Both the position numbers and the translations under genes were made by a program. The notes beneath the pieces were generated by a model that was not told the origin of the DNA, ran no database searches, and worked only from the letters and a program-made list of their open reading frames with translations. From NCBI RefSeq assembly GCF_020215645.1, contig NZ_CP084058.1, positions 2,046,001 to 2,110,000 of the forward strand: 64,000 bases of DNA, given 5' to 3'. The DNA comes from Nonomuraea gerenzanensis (GTDB lineage Bacteria; Actinomycetota; Actinomycetes; Streptosporangiales; Streptosporangiaceae). Of this stretch, positions 61,211 through 64,000 are shown piece by piece. The stretch's first letter is position 1; the number at the start of each line of letters is the position of its first letter.

Positions 61211-61681
61211 TCAGAGAGCTGTCAGCGGCATCACGCGGTGCGGCACCACCGTGGACAGCGTGATGACGGTGGTGCTGCGCCGCACCCCGGGGATGGCCAG
61301 CATCCGGTCGATGACCTGCTGGAGGTGCTCGTGGTCGCGGCCCGCCAGCCGGCACAGCACGTCGCCGGGACCGGTCACGATGTAGGCCTCCAGCAGCTCG
61401 GGGATGGCCTCCAGGGTCGCCGAGATGTGCTCGCGGGCCGCCTGCTCGACCTCCAGCGTGGTGAACGCCTGCACCGGGTGGCCGAGCGCGGCGGGGGAGA
61501 GCTCGGGGCCGAAACCGGTGATCACGCCGTCGGCGACCATGCGGTCCAGCCGGGCCTGTACGGTCCCGCGCGCCACCCCGAGCAGCCGGGCGATCTCCAG
61601 CAGGCCGCTGCGCGGGCGCTCGGCGACCAGGCGGAGCAGGGCGCGGTCGAGATCGTCGAGACCGTGGCGGCGTGCTGGCAT
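61211..61681 (-). CDS. Lrp/AsnC family transcriptional regulator
   Basis: A 156 aa regulator with a helix-turn-helix (LDDLDRALLRLVAERPRSG, then IARLLGVARGTVQARLDRM) and RAM domain (EAYIVTGPGDVLCRLAGRD). ATG at 61681 follows GGGAGG at proper spacing. It is divergent from the deiodinase-like nitroreductase gene across 94 bp, and upstream of the DrrAB-like exporter on the same strand with 37 bases between the genes. Confidence 0.9.
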   Translation of the reverse strand: MPARRHGLDDLDRALLRLVAERPRSGLLEIARLLGVARGTVQARLDRMVADGVITGFGPELSPAALGHPVQAFTTLEVEQAAREHISATLEAIPELLEAYIVTGPGDVLCRLAGRDHEHLQQVIDRMLAIPGVRRSTTVITLSTVVPHRVMPLTAL

Positions 61682-61775
61682 ATTCGCCTCCCAAAGAGGT
61701 GTTCGGCTGTCAGATCGGCAGTACGTAAGGGGCACTGTTGTCAGATCCGGCACCCGGGTCGAGACTTGCGATCTT

Positions 61776-62468
61776 ATGGAGCACCGGCACCCGTTCGTTC
61801 CCTACAAGCCCGAGCGTCACGAGCCCGAGGAGATGGTCAGGCGCGGCGAGGAGTTCCACCGGCTGGTGGACCGGCGGCGCAGCGTGCGGCAGTTCAGCCC
61901 GGAGCCGGTGCCGTACCGGTGTGTCGAGCTGGCCGTGCGGGCGGCCAACACCGCGCCGTCGGGGGCGCACCAGCAGCCGTGGAAGTTCGTGGTCATCGGC
62001 GACGCGGAGACCAGGCGGCGCGTGCGCGAGGCGGCCGAGATCGAGGAGCGGCAGAACTACGAGGGCGGCCGGCTGCCCGAGGAGTGGCGGGCGGCGCTGG
62101 AGCCGCTCGAGACCGGCTCGGACAAGGGCTACCTGGAGGTGGCGCCCTGGCTGGTGGTCTGCTTCGCCGAGAAGTACGGCCTGACCCCCGAGGGTGAGAA
62201 GGTCCGGCACTACTACGTCAACGAGAGCGTCGGCATCGCCTGCGGCCTGTTCATCACGGCGCTGCATGTCATGGGCCTGTCCACGCTCACCCACACGCCG
62301 AAGCCGATGGCCTTCCTCACCGAGATCTGCCGCCGCCCGCCCAACGAGCGGCCCTACATCCTCTTCCCCGTCGGGTACGCGGCCGAGGGGACCGAAGTGC
62401 CGGATCTGGTCAGGAAACCCCTAGAAGAAGCCCTCATCCCCATGTCCGTAAATTTGGGCCTTTCCTAG
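61776..62468 (+). CDS. Nitroreductase-family protein resembling iodotyrosine deiodinase
   Basis: A 230 aa FMN-dependent reductase. DRRRSVRQFS (32-41) and APSGAHQQPW (60-69) are flavin-binding elements. The active-site lid region resembles iodotyrosine deiodinase: Glu91 and Tyr95 in EERQNYEGG and Lys117 in DKGYLEVAPW, in the spacing in which these residues bind the amino-acid zwitterion in that family; KVRHYYVNESVGIACGLF and VPDLVRKPLEEA also fit. It is likely to act on halogenated or nitro-tyrosine-like compounds. ATG at 61776; the longer open frame is a shadow of the regulator. Confidence 0.82.
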   Translation: MEHRHPFVPYKPERHEPEEMVRRGEEFHRLVDRRRSVRQFSPEPVPYRCVELAVRAANTAPSGAHQQPWKFVVIGDAETRRRVREAAEIEERQNYEGGRLPEEWRAALEPLETGSDKGYLEVAPWLVVCFAEKYGLTPEGEKVRHYYVNESVGIACGLFITALHVMGLSTLTHTPKPMAFLTEICRRPPNERPYILFPVGYAAEGTEVPDLVRKPLEEALIPMSVNLGLS

Positions 62469-62540
62469 GCCATCCAACCTCATCACTCTCAGTTCAGGCG
62501 CGAGTCAGCTACCCCATCCCGAGCGCCTGAGGAGGACGAG

Positions 62541-64000
62541 GTGAAACGCCGATTTGTCATCCTGCTGGCAGCCCTCAGCCTGATCAGCCTGACCGGCATG
62601 ACCGGCGCGGGTGCCACCGCAGAGCCGCCGCCCAACAAGCAGTACCGCGTGTCGGGCCCGGCGAACGCCCAGCAGCGCAGTGCCGTCGCGGCCACCGGGG
62701 CCGCGATCGAGGAGGTGGCCACGGAGTCAGTCCTGGTCACGGCCACGGAGGCCGAGGTCGCCGCCATCAGGCGGCTCGGCTACCGGGTCGCGGAGGTGCC
62801 GCGCCCGACACCCCCGTCCGCCGACGCCTTTGACTTCCCGCCGGCGGACTCGCAGTACCACAACTACGCGGAGATGAACGCGGAGATCAACGCCCTGGTC
62901 GCGGCCCATCCGGGCATCATCAGCCAGTCGAACTACGGCACCTCGTACGAGGGCAGGAACCTGCGCCTCATCAAGATCAGCGACAACGTGGGCACGGACG
63001 AGAACGAGACCGAGGTCCTGTTCACCGCCCACCAGCACGCCCGCGAGCACCTCACGGTCGAGATGGCGCTGTACATCATGCACCTGCTCACCGACAACTA
63101 CGGCAGCGACGCGAGGATCACCAACCTGGTGAACACCAGGGAGATCTGGATCATGCCGGACATGAACCCGGACGGCGGCGAGTACGACATCGCCACCGGC
63201 ACCTACCGCTCCTGGCGCAAGAACCGCCAGCCCAACTCGGGCTCGTCGGCCGTCGGCACCGACATGAACCGCAACTGGGCCTACAACTGGGGCTGCTGCG
63301 GCGGCTCCTCCGGCACGACGTCGAGCGAGACGTACCGGGGCGCCAGCGCGGAGTCGGCGCCCGAGGTCAGGGCGGCGGCCAACTGGGTGCGCAGCCGCGT
63401 GGTCGGCGGCGTGCAGCAGATCAAGTCGCACATCGACTGGCACACCTACAGTGAGCTGATCCTGTGGCCCTACGGCTACACCTTCAACGACACCGCCCCC
63501 GGCCTGACCCAGGACGACCGGGACGCGCACGCCACCCTCGGCCAGAACATGGCCGCCACCAACGGGTACACGCCCGAGCAGGCCAGCGACCTCTACATCA
63601 CCGACGGCACCATCGACGACTGGATGTGGGGCGTCTACAAGATCTTCAGCTTCACCTTCGAGATGTACCCGACCGGCTCCAACCCGGGCTTCTACCCGCC
63701 GGACGAGCAGATCGTGCCGCAGACGACCCGCAACAGGGAGGCGGTGCTGCGCTTCCTGGAGTACTCCGACTGCGTCTACCGCATCATCGGCAAGGAGGCC
63801 CAATACTGCGGCACCGGCAACCCGCCGGTCACCGTCTGGCAGGACACGTTCGAGACGGCCACGGGCTGGACGGTGAACCCGTCCGCCACCGACACCGCCA
63901 CCCTCGGGCAGTGGGAGCGCGGTGACCCCGAGGCCACCACCTCCAGCGGCGCCAAGCAGCTCGGCACCACGGTCAGCGGCACCAACGACCTGGTCACCGG
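62541..64000 (+). CDS. Secreted M14 zinc carboxypeptidase, 3' end beyond window
   Basis: Partial gene, open to the last base (about 486 residues seen). A signal peptide ([20 protein letters not shown], then ATAEPP) precedes a propeptide-like region and an M14 domain from about residue 110: QHAREH supplies His and Glu zinc ligands, MPDMNPDGG and [12 protein letters not shown] the substrate-binding Asn/Arg, IDWHTYSEL the third ligand and FTFEMYPTG the catalytic Glu. A C-terminal beta-rich domain ([15 protein letters not shown]) begins near residue 433. GTG follows GGAGG at seven bases. Confidence 0.92.
   Translation, partial: MKRRFVILLAALSLISLTGMTGAGATAEPPPNKQYRVSGPANAQQRSAVAATGAAIEEVATESVLVTATEAEVAAIRRLGYRVAEVPRPTPPSADAFDFPPADSQYHNYAEMNAEINALVAAHPGIISQSNYGTSYEGRNLRLIKISDNVGTDENETEVLFTAHQHAREHLTVEMALYIMHLLTDNYGSDARITNLVNTREIWIMPDMNPDGGEYDIATGTYRSWRKNRQPNSGSSAVGTDMNRNWAYNWGCCGGSSGTTSSETYRGASAESAPEVRAAANWVRSRVVGGVQQIKSHIDWHTYSELILWPYGYTFNDTAPGLTQDDRDAHATLGQNMAATNGYTPEQASDLYITDGTIDDWMWGVYKIFSFTFEMYPTGSNPGFYPPDEQIVPQTTRNREAVLRFLEYSDCVYRIIGKEAQYCGTGNPPVTVWQDTFETATGWTVNPSATDTATLGQWERGDPEATTSSGAKQLGTTVSGTNDLVT

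Overview
The window is high-GC DNA with many GTG and TTG starts, heavy start/stop overlaps (ATGA, GTGA, TTGA) and typical actinomycete families: AfsR/SARP regulators, a DivIVA-domain protein, PucR and Lrp regulators, and an LLM flavin oxidoreductase. The order pyrH-frr-cdsA-rlmN is the usual actinobacterial arrangement. A filamentous actinomycete of the Streptosporangiaceae type is a reasonable guess, but the genus cannot be fixed from the sequence alone.

Region 1 (1-9.4 kb) is largely housekeeping: UMP kinase, ribosome recycling factor, CDP-diglyceride synthase, a SUFU-domain protein read from the opposite strand, RlmN, an ABC exporter pair, a DivIVA-domain protein, a HAD hydrolase, a GNAT acetyltransferase and an AI-2E family membrane protein. 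A 300 bp stretch after the GNAT gene looks degenerate.

Region 2 (9.4-24.3 kb) is the most distinctive block. A leftward inositol-catabolic operon (iolC, Cgl0158-type aldolase, iolB, iolD) faces a rightward eight-gene operon: lipoprotein sugar-binding protein, two permeases, ATPase, PHP-domain metallohydrolase, IolE/IolI-like TIM-barrel protein, Gfo/Idh/MocA oxidoreductase and GH38 alpha-mannosidase. Both face a shared intergenic region with two near-identical palindromic operators. The combination suggests uptake and dismantling of a mannosylated inositol compound.

Region 3 (24.3-28.9 kb) holds a PucR regulator divergent from an agmatinase-family ureohydrolase, an NCS1 permease and a cyclase-family hydrolase. 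Region 4 (28.9-36.5 kb) is polyamine uptake and catabolism: an Lrp regulator, aminobutyraldehyde dehydrogenase, PotADBC and a PuuB-like FAD oxidase. Together these could convert guanidino compounds and polyamines to GABA-level intermediates.

Region 5 (36.5-64 kb) is accessory: a dienelactone-hydrolase-like protein, two unrelated beta-lactamase-fold hydrolases, an AfsR-type regulator with an MFS exporter, a PEP-mutase-like protein with a very small P450-like protein, a GT4 glycosyltransferase with a DUF998 protein, a DMT transporter, a DedA protein, an orphan histidine kinase with two promoter repeats, LysE and VC0807-like membrane proteins, an LLM oxidoreductase followed by a selenium-binding/methanethiol oxidase-type protein and a membrane protein, a second AfsR-type regulator facing a DrrAB-like exporter, an Lrp regulator divergent from an iodotyrosine-deiodinase-like nitroreductase, and the start of a secreted M14 zinc carboxypeptidase cut by the window end.

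A recurring oddity is the number of short tandem repeats inside genes with frame-preserving unit lengths (12, 12, 36, 39/15 and 24 bp), plus one 35 bp array copied from the end of a gene. No rRNA, tRNA, CRISPR, insertion sequence or replication origin was recognised.
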